Source: Pochonia chlamydosporia 170 (lineage: Eukaryota; Ascomycota; Sordariomycetes; Hypocreales; Clavicipitaceae). From it: 64,000 nt of DNA. This document shows, in pieces, positions 35,101 through 45,248 of the stretch. The stretch lies in the NCBI RefSeq assembly GCF_001653235.2, contig NC_035792.1, positions 2,170,001 through 2,234,000 of the forward strand, written 5' to 3'. Numbering within the stretch: the stretch's first letter is position 1; the number at the start of each line of letters is the position of its first letter. Under the pieces are notes generated by a model. It saw nothing but the letters and a program-made list of their open reading frames with translations. It made no database searches and had not been told where the DNA came from. The position numbers were made by a program, and so were the translations under genes.

Positions 35101-36199
35101 AAGACATCGAGGCACGGCAGCGTGAAATCAACTCCCTGGAAACAACTGTACAGAAGAATAGTGCCAGCAAGTCAGCCTTGCTGCGAAGATGTCGGCTTGA
35201 GCAGATTCAGATCCCGTTGGTAGAAGGTACATTGGACAACCTTCCAAACGAAGATGATCTCCTACGACAGGACCCTGACGCTATGGATGTTGATGACGAG
35301 GAGGAGGACATGATGGACATTGCGCTGGACGACCATGGTATTGCCATCAACTTCGATGGCCTCGACGGTGAATTGAAAGAGGTGAGATCCCTATATTCTT
35401 CCCAGCCATTGCCCTGCTTGTGAAACATCCCTCTAACCGTTTTAGTCTGATGATCCGGAAGTCGAAGAAAAGTTAACAGAAAAAATTTCGGCCCTTGCGT
35501 TGGAACTCGAGAAGCTGAACCCGAACATGCGAGCAATGGAACGCCTGGAAAGTGTCGAGTCAAGATTGAAGCAGACAGACCAAGAATATGAGGATTCCAA
35601 AACGGCGGCACAAGTTGCCAAGGATGCTTTTGCAAAAATCAAACAGACGCGATATGATCTCTTCAACAAAGCCTTTACACACATTCAAGAGCAAATTTCT
35701 CACGTGTATAAGGACCTTACACGATCCGAGGCGTATCCGTTGGGTGGTCAAGCATACCTCGATATTGAAGAGGATACAGACATGCCGTACTTGTCGGGCA
35801 TTAAGTATCATGCTATGCCGCCTCTAAAGCGGTTCAGGGACATGGAACATCTATCTGGCGGAGAAAAAACCATGGCAGCCCTGGCCTTGTTATTCGCCAT
35901 TCACAGCTATCAGCCAAGCCCTTTTTTCGTGCTGGACGAAGTCGATGCTGCACTCGACAATGCAAACGTCGACAAGATAAAAAAGTACATCCGTGAGCAC
36001 GCTGGGCCAGGAATGCAATTTATAGTTATCAGCCTGAAAACGGGACTATTCCAAGATTCAGAAAGTCTTGTCGGCGTATATCGAGACCAGGAGGTGAACA
36101 GTTCAAGGACATTGACATTGGATGTGAGTGGAATCCCCTAAACCCACGTGCCTCAACCTTGCATGTACTAAATGAGCCCAGTTGAGAAAATACGCCTAA
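32187..36199 (+). CDS. SMC1: Cohesin subunit SMC1
   Basis: Five exons (32187-32217, 32285-32378, 32441-35381, 35446-36123, 36182-36199) give 1253 residues, the usual length. Walker A, GPNGSGKS, lies at about residues 33-40 and is assembled from exon 2. Then come a long coiled coil, the hinge (about 535-660, starting MFPGVRGRIGDLC), the returning coiled coil, an acidic break (DDEEEDMMDI), the ABC signature LSGGEKTMAALALL (about 1155) and Walker B FFVLDEVDAALD (about 1180). SMC1 pairs with SMC3 to form the ATP-driven cohesin ring that holds sister chromatids. The last exon is 18 nt. Reading through its intron would end the protein at 36141 with VSGIP; splicing gives LDLRKYA, which matches the conserved SMC1 tail. 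The start MGKLIRLELFNFKSYKG is set by the 31-nt first exon. Confidence 0.96.
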
Positions 36200-37289
36200 C
36201 AATACACACTCACTTGAGAAATTGTGTATAAGGGTCTAAAAGGACGCGATCTACGGGGGAAGAAGGTAGGGCCTACGGTTTGAGGATGCGGACGAAAGGC
36301 GGCCGTGGCTTATGTATAGATCTATACATGCCCAGAAGTCAGCGTGCTCACATGCAAAACTGAGACCAACCTCTGAGAATGTTGACAACGAAGCTGATGA
36401 AGGACATGATTCAGTAAGGTTACTGAGTTTAACTGGGTTTCAGACGAACGGATGGCATTTGTGTGTAGCTAGAGATGCCCTCTACCGGATACTTGTAAAT
36501 TCAGATACATTGCGACACCCATTCCTTACCTAGGTACCTGGCCTTTGTGATTTTCAGAACCAGTCTTTGGCTATGGTTCTAAGTGCCAGATATCAAACCG
36601 TGCAAGCAACTCTTCATACAGTGCGGGTTTCTAGAATCTGGTACTGTACGATAACGCACAGCACATGCAAGGATTGGCACTACTGCCGCACGGACCCAGC
36701 CTGGCTTCTTCAACAAACACCATCCTCGTGTCCTGCAACTGCTGCCACCAAACTCAAGACTTCTGTCTTCTTGACCCTCGACCCCGAGTCTTGACGTCTG
36801 GCGTAGCAAGCTAATCTGACCCAAGTGCCCTTGCAAGGCTGAACCAGTCGGCACGGTCCAAGGTATTCTCGGGTCCTGTCGTGCCAACGACGAGACACCT
36901 GCGTCCAGGCGGTGCGACATTGACATTTTGCAGAGACGTGCTCAGTCGCGGCGCCGAACCTACCTTGACATGTCGCTATAGCAGCCCAGGGGTGCTGAGC
37001 TCTGCAACATTGAAGGCATATATCTCCCAGGCTGTCTGACCCGAATGTGGTTACCATTGGCTTTTGGCCCGCCTATTTCCAACAGCGAGGACGCCCTTCT
37101 TGGACATGCAAATGTTGATTTGTCAATAGTGACAGCCGTTGAGGAAACGAATGTTTATGCGAAAAGGCGTCGTAAAGTTGTGACTTCCGCCATTCTGTCA
37201 GTCCCTCGCGCGCGAAAGAGTAAGCGTAAATCAACTTGAGAGAAATCATACCGACAACGAATCCGATTGCGATACCGAAAAGCGTCAAC
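36200..37289. promoter_or_regulatory. Gap SMC1 / TFIIE-alpha
   Basis: About 1.1 kb holding the 3' region of SMC1 and the promoter of the next gene. One TACCTAGGTA palindrome is at 36527-36536 and one AACATTGAA word at 37006-37014. No gene is supported. Confidence 0.55.
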
Positions 37290-38732
37290 ATGGACCTTGC
37301 GGTAACTCTCATAAAGTCTGTATTGAGGGCCTTCTACCCGACACGCGACATCCTTGTCATGGACGCATTAATTCTTCATGAAGCGTATGGAATTTACCAC
37401 TGGGACTTTTGTAGAAGTCTGACTGCTAATTGTGACTCCTCGGTGAACTTATAGCCTCCGCGATGACGACTTGGCTTATCTTATGGCCATAAACACAAAA
37501 GATCTACATAAAATTTGCGGCAAACTGCGGGAAGATCGCTTTTTGACTGTGTGCGTCCTCCATTTATATCGTCAAATAACGACTACGAGTACCCTCTTCC
37601 CCTTGTTTTTTTCAGATTGATTGACCGAACTAGTCACACGAGATCTGAACTTCGTCAAGGCAACCCACGGCCCAGCAATAGGACGTGGTATTATATAAAC
37701 TATCGACATACCATCGACGCTATCAAGTGGCGAGTGTATACAATCGATAAGGAAGTCCAAGGAGCTCCAGTTCCAGCAAACGAGAAAAAGGAATACTTTT
37801 GCAACTTTTGCAAGGCAGAATGGACTGCCATGGAAGTTCTTGACAGCGTTGGTCCGAATGGCTTCTTGTGCCATAGATGCCACCATACCCTTACCTTCGA
37901 GGCCGACCGTACTTCCACCGGACATGAACAGTCTACGCGACTGAATGACCAATTCAAATTTATCAGCGAGCTTCTACCAAAAATCGACTCCGTCCACATT
38001 CCTGAGTGCGATTTTGACCGAGCCTTGTCCAAGGCCCGTCCTGTGGTTCGTGACGCCACTCATCAACGAGCCGCAACCATTGCCGTAGAAAGTGGCACAA
38101 ATCGCCCAATGGCTGTCAAGGGCCTCACCAACACCGGGCCGCAGTCCATAGCAGTAAATATTTCCACTGCGGAAGGTCCATCTACAGCAGAGAAAGAAGC
38201 CGACAGGGCCCGGAAGGAAAAGATTGCACTGCAAAATGCTTTGCCCTCTTGGATGTCGAACAGCACAGTAACTGGCGAATCCTTCTCCGGCGCCCTGAGT
38301 GATGGGGTGTTGGCTCTTAAGCCAGAGGATAAAGGCAGTGCTGCACCAAAAGGCACGGTGGAAGATACCAACACCTCAGCGCAAATTGATGACATATTTG
38401 AAAGGCTCAAGGCTGAGCAGGCTGCGGAAATGGCCAAGGGGGTCAAACATGGTGGGAATGACGAGGATTTTGACTCCGAGGAGGATGATGGGGACGAAGA
38501 TGAATTCGAGGACGTTCCTGCAACAGGGAATCCATCCAGCCTAGGCACACCGAGCACCGCGGCTCTTAAGCGCGATGCTTCCAGCGTGTTATCACAAGAT
38601 GGGGATAGTGCAGATGAAAGAGCGCGAAAGAAGGTCAAAGTCGAGCCAGAAATCAAAGCAGAACCGAGGGATAGCGTTGACCCTGATGACACTGGAGATG
38701 AGGATGAGGATATGGAATTTGAAGATATTTAA
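37290..38732 (+). CDS. TFA1: General transcription factor TFIIE, alpha subunit
   Basis: Three exons (37290-37384, 37455-37550, 37616-38732) give 435 residues. The first two exons encode the winged-helix part, with VLRAFYPTRDILVMDALI and LRDDDLAYLMAINTKDLHK. The third starts with the rest of that domain (NRTWYYINYRHTIDAIKWRV) and a zinc ribbon, CNFC and CHRC separated by about 18 residues (about 126-151). The C-terminal half is low-complexity with a strongly acidic run (about residues 345-365) and an acidic tail that ends DMEFEDI. This is TFIIE-alpha, which recruits and regulates TFIIH at RNA polymerase II promoters. The start, MDLAVTLIKSVLRAF, fits the family N-terminus. Introns are 70 and 65 nt with GT-AG ends. 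Confidence 0.93.
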
Positions 38733-39267
38733 AGCTATCGCTTGGGGCGGTTTAGACTCGTGGCGGCTGCTACCACGACTCAGCATGGATCTTCAAATTG
38801 GCAGGACCAAGATCGAGATACTTGGTGGTCTTTAGCGCTTTGTTCTGAGACTGTGGCTCGTCAATAATATTCTAGGGTCTGCCTCCAAGCCGTCATGGCT
38901 CTCATTCAAAAATCGCCGCCCCGAAATGGATTTTATTCCATTGTGACATTCCTCGCATCTCGATCTGCGTAGCGTTCGGTGCGAATTGATTAGGTGTTCT
39001 CATCGTGGAGTCAGCCAGGAAGTGGTGGCAAGCATTGAAGTATCAGCCCAAATTGGATGTGAGAGGTGGTGTCATGGTGTGCGGGATATTATCCACACAG
39101 TGCTTCAAACACGACATCGAAGAAATGACCACAACCAGTCAGCTGCCTCTGTGTCGCAACATTCACGGTTCTCCTGGCATAACGCCTACTTGCATAGCCT
39201 GACATAATTATTGCGATGACAACAGTTGACCACAACCGGAGCAAGGTCGATAACCGCACGCCTTGAG
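38733..39267. promoter_or_regulatory. Gap TFIIE-alpha / polymerase X
   Basis: 535 bases between two genes on the same strand, holding the 3' end of one and the promoter of the next. Nothing else was noticed. Confidence 0.55.
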
Positions 39268-41243
39268 ATGGCAAAATCATTACCATTTCCACGCATATAT
39301 CTGTTACCAACTCACCTGGAGCCACAGGAGCTCCACTATTTCGAGGACGCCGTGTCGTCTCTCACATACGACATTCATGAAGCCGAGCTTATAGTAGGCA
39401 AAATATCAAGACCGGCGCGAGCGGAATTCGAATTGAGGCGGCGTAAACTGAATGTTAGGTTACGCCCAGAGCGTGATGGTCAGAGTACAACAGCATCGAT
39501 ATCGCCTGGCCCTGTGGGGGCGTTGCAAGAGTATCCGGGTCCAAAGCGTCGCAAAATAGTCGATGCCCAGCATTCAAAATATCAAGCTGTGGAGAATAAA
39601 AGAATCCAAGTTCTTAAACTATCATGGCTAATAGACTGTCTTGCTCAAAGGAAGATTCTTCCAGTTGACAACTACCTCCTGCTTGAGGGCTACAAGATTA
39701 CGCCACTGATCCCCAACGTGGCACTGAATGAGGGTCACGATCCCTCATACGCAGGCAAAATCCTAGAGCGTGCGACTATGGACACCGCCCCAAACACTTC
39801 AACTCAGGCTGCACTATCGCCTTCGCGGTTTAAAGTCGATCCAATAGTCCACAGTCAGGGCACACCGCCGCCACTGGTGCGAGAGACGACCTCTGAACAT
39901 GAGGTCAAAATGCCTGGTATCCCTGACTTCCTCCACACAACATACTCATGCCAGCGACCAACACCTCTGAACTCCCCAAATGACGACTTCATTCTAGAAT
40001 TGAAAAAAATCCGAACCTTGCGAATTCTCCAAGGAGACCAGATTGGTGTACGGGCATACTCAACGTCCATTGCCACAATAGCGGCATATCCGCATCTCAT
40101 CAAAAGTTATCATGGTCAGTAGCACGTTGGTGTCCACACTGAATGTTGAGCGAAAACATTGCAATTGAACCTCGATTTGAAAGCCGCTGACTTGGACGGC
40201 CAACATTGGTAGAGGTTGAACAACTCCCAGGCTGCAGCACTAAGATTGCTGAGTTGTACCAAGCATGGCTGAGGGATGGCCAGACCAGAGAGACAGCCGC
40301 TGCAGAATCAGATGCCAGGATGTCCACACTGAGGCTTTTTTACGATATATGGGGGGTAGGCGATACCACTGCTAGGGAATTTTACAAGAAAGGTACTATT
40401 ACTGTTTTGTTTTGAGTGCAGCTACAAGATACTGACTCCGCAACCTTCAAATCAGGATGGCGTGGCCTTGACGATCTCGTGGAGTACGGTTGGAGATCCC
40501 TTACCCGAGTCCAGCAAATAGGTGTAAAGTTTTACGAGGAATTTGCACAAAAAATATCCCGTCCAGAAGTAGAAGGAATCGCAAACCTAATACTCGAACA
40601 TGCGCGGGGAATCGAGCCTGGATTTGAAATGGTGATAGTGGGGGGTTACCGGCGAGGCAAGAAGGAAAGCGGCGACGTGGACATCATCTTGAGCCATCGC
40701 GAAGAATCGAAGACCATGCATATGATTGAAAAGATCGTGGTCAGCCTTGAACGATTCAACCTTGTGACTCATACTCTCAGTATGTGGACTAAAAACAGCG
40801 AACGAGGCCAGCTACCGCTGGCATGGCAAGGGGATGGAGCTGGGCGTGGATCGGGGTTTGACACGCTTGACAAGGCCATGATTGTGTGGCAGAACAAGCA
40901 ACACTTGGGTCAGAAAGCGCCGCATCGAAGAGTGGATATCATTATCAGCCCTTGGAAAACAGTTGGGTGTGCACTGCTAGGGTGGAGCGGTGGTACGACG
41001 TTTCAAAGAGATCTTCGACGATACTGTAAACAGGAAAAGCAACTCAAGTTTGACAGCAGCGGCATTCGAAGTCGCACAGACGGGACGTGGGTAGATTTTG
41101 AAAGCCGGCTTGTGCCGCCTGTAGGAGAGACAAGCCCAGTTCAGGCATTCCAGCTGGCGCCAAGCATGGAGGTCGCAGAGAAGCGAGTTTTTGAAGGGTT
41201 GGGCCTGACTTGGCGAGATCCGACCGAGAGGTGCACAGGGTGA
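39268..41243 (+). CDS. Family X DNA polymerase with BRCT domain (Pol IV/lambda-mu type)
   Basis: Three exons (39268-40114, 40213-40392, 40456-41243) give 604 residues. The N-terminal 140 residues look like a BRCT domain (RIYLLPTHLEPQELHYFED and later VLKLSWLIDCLAQ). A linker follows, then a helix-hairpin-helix region (VEQLPGCSTKIAELYQAW), a second one (VQQIGVKFYEEFAQKI), and the palm with GGYRRGKKESGDVDIIL, whose two aspartates (about residues 415-417) should bind the catalytic metals. A third aspartate lies in HRRVDIII. Such enzymes fill gaps during base excision repair and non-homologous end joining in the nucleus. Intron 1 is 98 nt; a nearer AG acceptor (after TTGAAAG) leads to a stop, so the acceptor at 40212 is preferred. 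I cannot tell the yeast Pol4-like and lambda-like subgroups apart. Confidence 0.9.
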
Positions 41244-42631
41244 TTGTATGTGAGCCGGGAGACAAATTCTGGTCAGACTCCGGATGTCTGCCCCGGCTCC
41301 TCGCTGGCGCCTGTCCACTACGATTGCCGTGTGGACAACGTACGCTGTACTCCGTAATGTGGCAACATCTCCTTTTTTCATATTGATTCAATCTGCGGCC
41401 ACCGTTTTTTTGGTGCGGAGTTTTATGGTGTCCCTTGTCCCACCAGGCGGACTTGTCAACCAGTACCTACTAGGTACCTGTAGGGAGTGTCTAGATCCTT
41501 CACCTCACAAGTTCATGGACATGGAAGGAAGAATTTTCGTTGCTGCATATTGAGCAACTTGTTATTAATACTTTAGGAGAAATAGCTGCCGTCGGTGAGA
41601 CTTAAAGTTCCGAATGCCGATGCAATCTCGCAATATCAATTGGGACAAAATGACAATGTCCATCTTCACTTGACGTGTGCCCCAGCCTAGCATGATCTGT
41701 GAACCATTGGCAAAACCCATGAATGTTCTGGTACTTTACTCATGTAAGTACTTAGTATGCATACCTGTGACGTGGTAGCAACATTGAACGACCAGACGAA
41801 ATCGACCGCGTGTGTTAATTCCCACTAGCCAACCTTTTCTTCTTCATAAATTACCTAGGTAAATCAAACAGATCATCAGTACGACCATTCAGGGGCGCGT
41901 TTACCAAGAAGGGGCAATTTGCAGTGCCAGTCCAAAGGGACAAGCGGATTCGACCAGACATGAACGTTTCAATGTTGGTGCCGATGGCCCGGCGAGTTTA
42001 CAAGGGCCAGGCGAGACGCTTTGAGAAAACAGAGAAACATTGAAATATTGAATCTCCACAACAGCGGACTCCATGTCATTTGATGACGCCACCAGACATG
42101 CAGACACCAGACCAAAATTTACCAGACAACAGACGCCGGCTGTATTATTAGATCCTGCCCAGCAATGCCCGCTACTGCCAGTTGGTGACCCGAGTATGAA
42201 TGAGCCTTCCATGTCCGTACTTAACTATTACCGCAGACACTGCCAAGCAGAGTTGAGGTGAACCAGGCTACCTACAGTAGGTACTCAAGTAGACTTGACT
42301 TCAATTGATGAGTTGTGCCCTTGTATGGAGCACCTACCAACTTAGAATGTACTCTAAAGCCGGAGTCCGCAGAGATTGAGCTGTTACGGAGTATTAGTCC
42401 GTCCAATCCATGCTAGTACCTTTTGCTACCCTCATCACTTCATAAAGCCCACATCACCACTCTTGCCATCTTGATCGCTTTCCCCTCACCCTCATCCACG
42501 CCATTGAGACTCTCAATCGCCTCGAATCTGAAGCACCCGTAACACTCGTCAACAGACACATTTTGGCAGCACCCCCCGCCTTCCGCCCCAGGACAAAAAA
42601 ATACATAAACCCACTCCAGACTCGAGCAAAC
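41244..42631. promoter_or_regulatory. Gap polymerase X / MAPEG gene
   Basis: About 1.4 kb with the promoter of the MAPEG gene at the right end, where the last 150 bases are C/T-rich. It holds a TACCTAGGTA palindrome (41852), two TACGGAGTA words (41348, 42385), three AACATTGAA-type words (41780, 41968, 42036) and several CCAGAC words around 42090-42130. No gene is supported. Confidence 0.5.
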
Positions 42632-43437
42632 ATGCCCTTCATCATCGAGCTCCCAGATCAATACAGGTCAGACTTCATGTTTACTCATCCAGATACTGCC
42701 CCCCCCCCTCTTCCCCCCTCTGAGTCGAGCAAAACCAGCTTGTACATCGTTACATTTTCCAAAGTCACATTGTACAATCGTTGTCAAGTTAAGGTCCCAG
42801 CATATACATGGTATCGGTACTAACACTGTGGTAATTGCCAATGATGTATAGCTTAGTGCTTGCTGCCGCTACTAGTACTTTCTTCGTCAACACTTTTCAT
42901 GTCTTGCGAACCTCTTCGCTTCGCAAGGCCAGTGGCGTGAAGTACCCAAACGCCTATGCGTCCGCGGAACACGCAGAAAAGGATAACAACGCATATACCT
43001 TTAATTGCGGTATCGGTTCCCCTCAACTCTCGTTGACACCCCGTCCACTTCCAGGCACCTAACTTGAGACAATAGCCCAGCGTGCACACGCAAATTTCAC
43101 CGAGAACCACACATCGTTCCTCGGCGCACTACTTATAAGCGGCCTGCGTTTCCCTTACGCAGCCGCAATCCTAGGTGGCAGCTGGAGCCTTTTCCGCATC
43201 CTTTATCTCCTCGGCTACACCAGCCAGGCGGGGCCGAAGGGCCGCAGAACGTAAGTGCTCGTGCTCCGTATTTTGAGACTGCTGGAAAACCTATTCCTAC
43301 TAGCCTCGCAAGTCTTTGAGAATTAAGCTGATGCCAATCTTTCTTCTTGCAGTGGCGCTTTAGGTTCTTCCTTGACTTCTTTGGTTCTGGTGTTGATGGC
43401 TGCTTACACATCTGCGAAATTCGTTGTCGGGAACTAA
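42632..43437 (+). CDS. MAPEG family protein, microsomal glutathione S-transferase type
   Basis: Four exons (42632-42666, 42852-43009, 43076-43250, 43353-43437) give 150 residues. The N-terminus MPFIIELPDQY leads into a first membrane helix (LVLAAATSTFFVNTFHVL). Further on are KYPNAYA, FNCAQRAHANFTEN, helices around FLGALLISGLRFPYAAA and SWSLFRILYLLGY, and a last helix from the fourth exon (SSLTSLVLVLMAAYTSA). Four hydrophobic helices, the Asn-Cys-Ala-Gln-Arg-Ala-His block and the length match the MGST2/MGST3 branch of MAPEG. These are trimeric ER or outer mitochondrial membrane enzymes that use glutathione for conjugation or peroxide reduction. Substrates here are unknown. No single exon exceeds 60 codons, so simple ORF searches miss it. 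It ends 164 bases from the converging ECM14 gene. Confidence 0.88.
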
Positions 43438-43601
43438 GCCAGGCCACAAGGCGTCACGTCCCCGGTTCGACAGGAAGTAGTTGGTGGTATTCGTTGTCAG
43501 ACGTGTGTAGCATAACAACATAACCCAAGAAGGAAGACGCAATCAATTGTTTGTGACTGATCAAGTTGTCCTCAGTGCACGCCAGAATCCAACTCCGTAT
43601 G

Positions 43602-45248
43602 TCAGCGGTACAGTCGCCTTCGCTTGAGCTCTTGGTTGGCAGACCCATAGTCGTATTCACCAGATGCCGATCCATCACCGGGTCGAGTCCCCATTTCATC
43701 TGATACCCTTTCGATCCCATTATTTCCCAAAAGGTAGTCCCCAAAGTACTTCATCGCATTGAACATTTCCTCTCCGGTGGGGACAATATATTCCCTCGGC
43801 AATAGGAACCCGTAGCTGCCCGTGTCCCGTAGCTTGACCTGATAACTAAAGTGAGCGCCGATCTCATGGTAAAACCAGTCAATTGCAGAACCGCCTCCTG
43901 ATTCCATACGGGAAATAGACTGATCTTTCGTTGCAGCCGCACCCTCGCAAGCTGAGGTGACGGAATACGACTCCCCGTTCGCCAAGCGTATAGCCTTTGC
44001 TATGCCTGCCGCAAGTTCCTCCAGGTTCTCCAGGTTCGGGGGTACAGCCTGGCAAGAAAACGCATATGGGAACAGAATTTGTTGCGAATAAGAGTGCAAG
44101 TCAACGAGACCCACAAACTTGACATTGTTGAGCGTTTCGTTTCGAGCCCAAGTTGCTAGCTGCATTGCTTCAACGGCTTGGAAAGGTTGCTCTCCTCCAT
44201 AGCTCTCTGAGCATGGGTCAGCCTGAAACTGTGAGCCGTCCCAGCCGTACCCAAAGGCATGGTCAAGGTCCAGACCACGACAGTACCGAAGATTGGTTTG
44301 CTGCCTGGACTTACGCCATAGCCGATCCACGTGCCACGAGTACTCTACGCCATCGGGATTGAGCGCAGGGACGAAGACGATGTCAAACTCGTGCAAAAGT
44401 TTCGTAATCATTCGCTCCTTTCCAAAAGATGTGATAAAAGACCAGGCCACGTAATTTACCGTGCTGGTTGAGATCCACTCTCTGGCGTGAAGGCCGCCGG
44501 TCATTATGATTGTCTTTCGCGGGCTAGTAGGGTCCGCGGCTGACGACAGGCCAATTCGCAAGGCTGGTATTTCTCTTCCCTCAAAGGATGTACCAATAGA
44601 AATATATTCAACATAGGAGGGAAACATTGCCTCAAGCAAACGCATCCACCGAACAATAACGGGTAAAGGCTGATAATCTTGGAAAAATAGGTTGTCACCA
44701 GATGCCGGAAATGAAGCCGATGCCAGTGAGAGCGTTTCATCGGTCTCGGTTGTTGCTTCGTGAGGATTGGATGGCATGGAGTTGTACACCGCGGACGCAA
44801 GATCCGGAATCAAAGTCGATTGCGCACCTTGAAGCGATGGCGGGAGGAGACTAAGGAGCGGAGATACTTCATCACGGTGCATGCGGATGTCCACAAAAGC
44901 ATCCGTGAATGCCCAAACATCTAAAAACAGCCGGGCGGACGCATCAGCGAGGGCGACCTCCTCTTCAGTCGTGGTGACATTGAAGCGTAATACGAGTTCA
45001 TTGGAGAACCGAGCTCGAAGACTGGAAGGAACAATGCGTTGATTGTCGTTTCTGGACGGATGGCGTCCGAAAAGAAGCTCTACCGCGTTATCGCGAAGCT
45101 TGGTCAGGAGTGGGAAGAGGCGGATGTTCGGATTTGCAGCGTTCGAAGCTGAGGCTCGATGGCTCAAACCCGCTGCCAGACATGTAGAGTGTTGGCTCAG
45201 CAGAGGGAGCAGGCCGGAGGCTGCGAGACCAGCAAGCCCGGCTCTCAT
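43602..45248 (-). CDS. ecm14: Inactive metallocarboxypeptidase-like protein ECM14
   Basis: Single exon of 548 residues. A secretory signal (MRAGLAGLAASGLLPLL) precedes a long pro-region (to about residue 190) and an M14 carboxypeptidase fold. The zinc ligands are present in GGLHAREW (His-254, Glu-257) and in DLHSYSQ (His-385). The catalytic glutamate, expected just before LRDTG, is replaced by lysine (Lys-472, codon at 43835-43833), so the block reads YQVKLRDTGSYGFLLP. This substitution is the known mark of fungal ECM14, a secretory or vacuolar pseudo-peptidase linked to cell-wall function. The frame remains open nine bases upstream but without an ATG; the chosen ATG begins the signal peptide. 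The protein ends in a basic tail. A SYT1 gene diverges from it across a repeat-rich 2.1 kb. Confidence 0.93.
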   Translation of the reverse strand: MRAGLAGLAASGLLPLLSQHSTCLAAGLSHRASASNAANPNIRLFPLLTKLRDNAVELLFGRHPSRNDNQRIVPSSLRARFSNELVLRFNVTTTEEEVALADASARLFLDVWAFTDAFVDIRMHRDEVSPLLSLLPPSLQGAQSTLIPDLASAVYNSMPSNPHEATTETDETLSLASASFPASGDNLFFQDYQPLPVIVRWMRLLEAMFPSYVEYISIGTSFEGREIPALRIGLSSAADPTSPRKTIIMTGGLHAREWISTSTVNYVAWSFITSFGKERMITKLLHEFDIVFVPALNPDGVEYSWHVDRLWRKSRQQTNLRYCRGLDLDHAFGYGWDGSQFQADPCSESYGGEQPFQAVEAMQLATWARNETLNNVKFVGLVDLHSYSQQILFPYAFSCQAVPPNLENLEELAAGIAKAIRLANGESYSVTSACEGAAATKDQSISRMESGGGSAIDWFYHEIGAHFSYQVKLRDTGSYGFLLPREYIVPTGEEMFNAMKYFGDYLLGNNGIERVSDEMGTRPGDGSASGEYDYGSANQELKRRRLYR

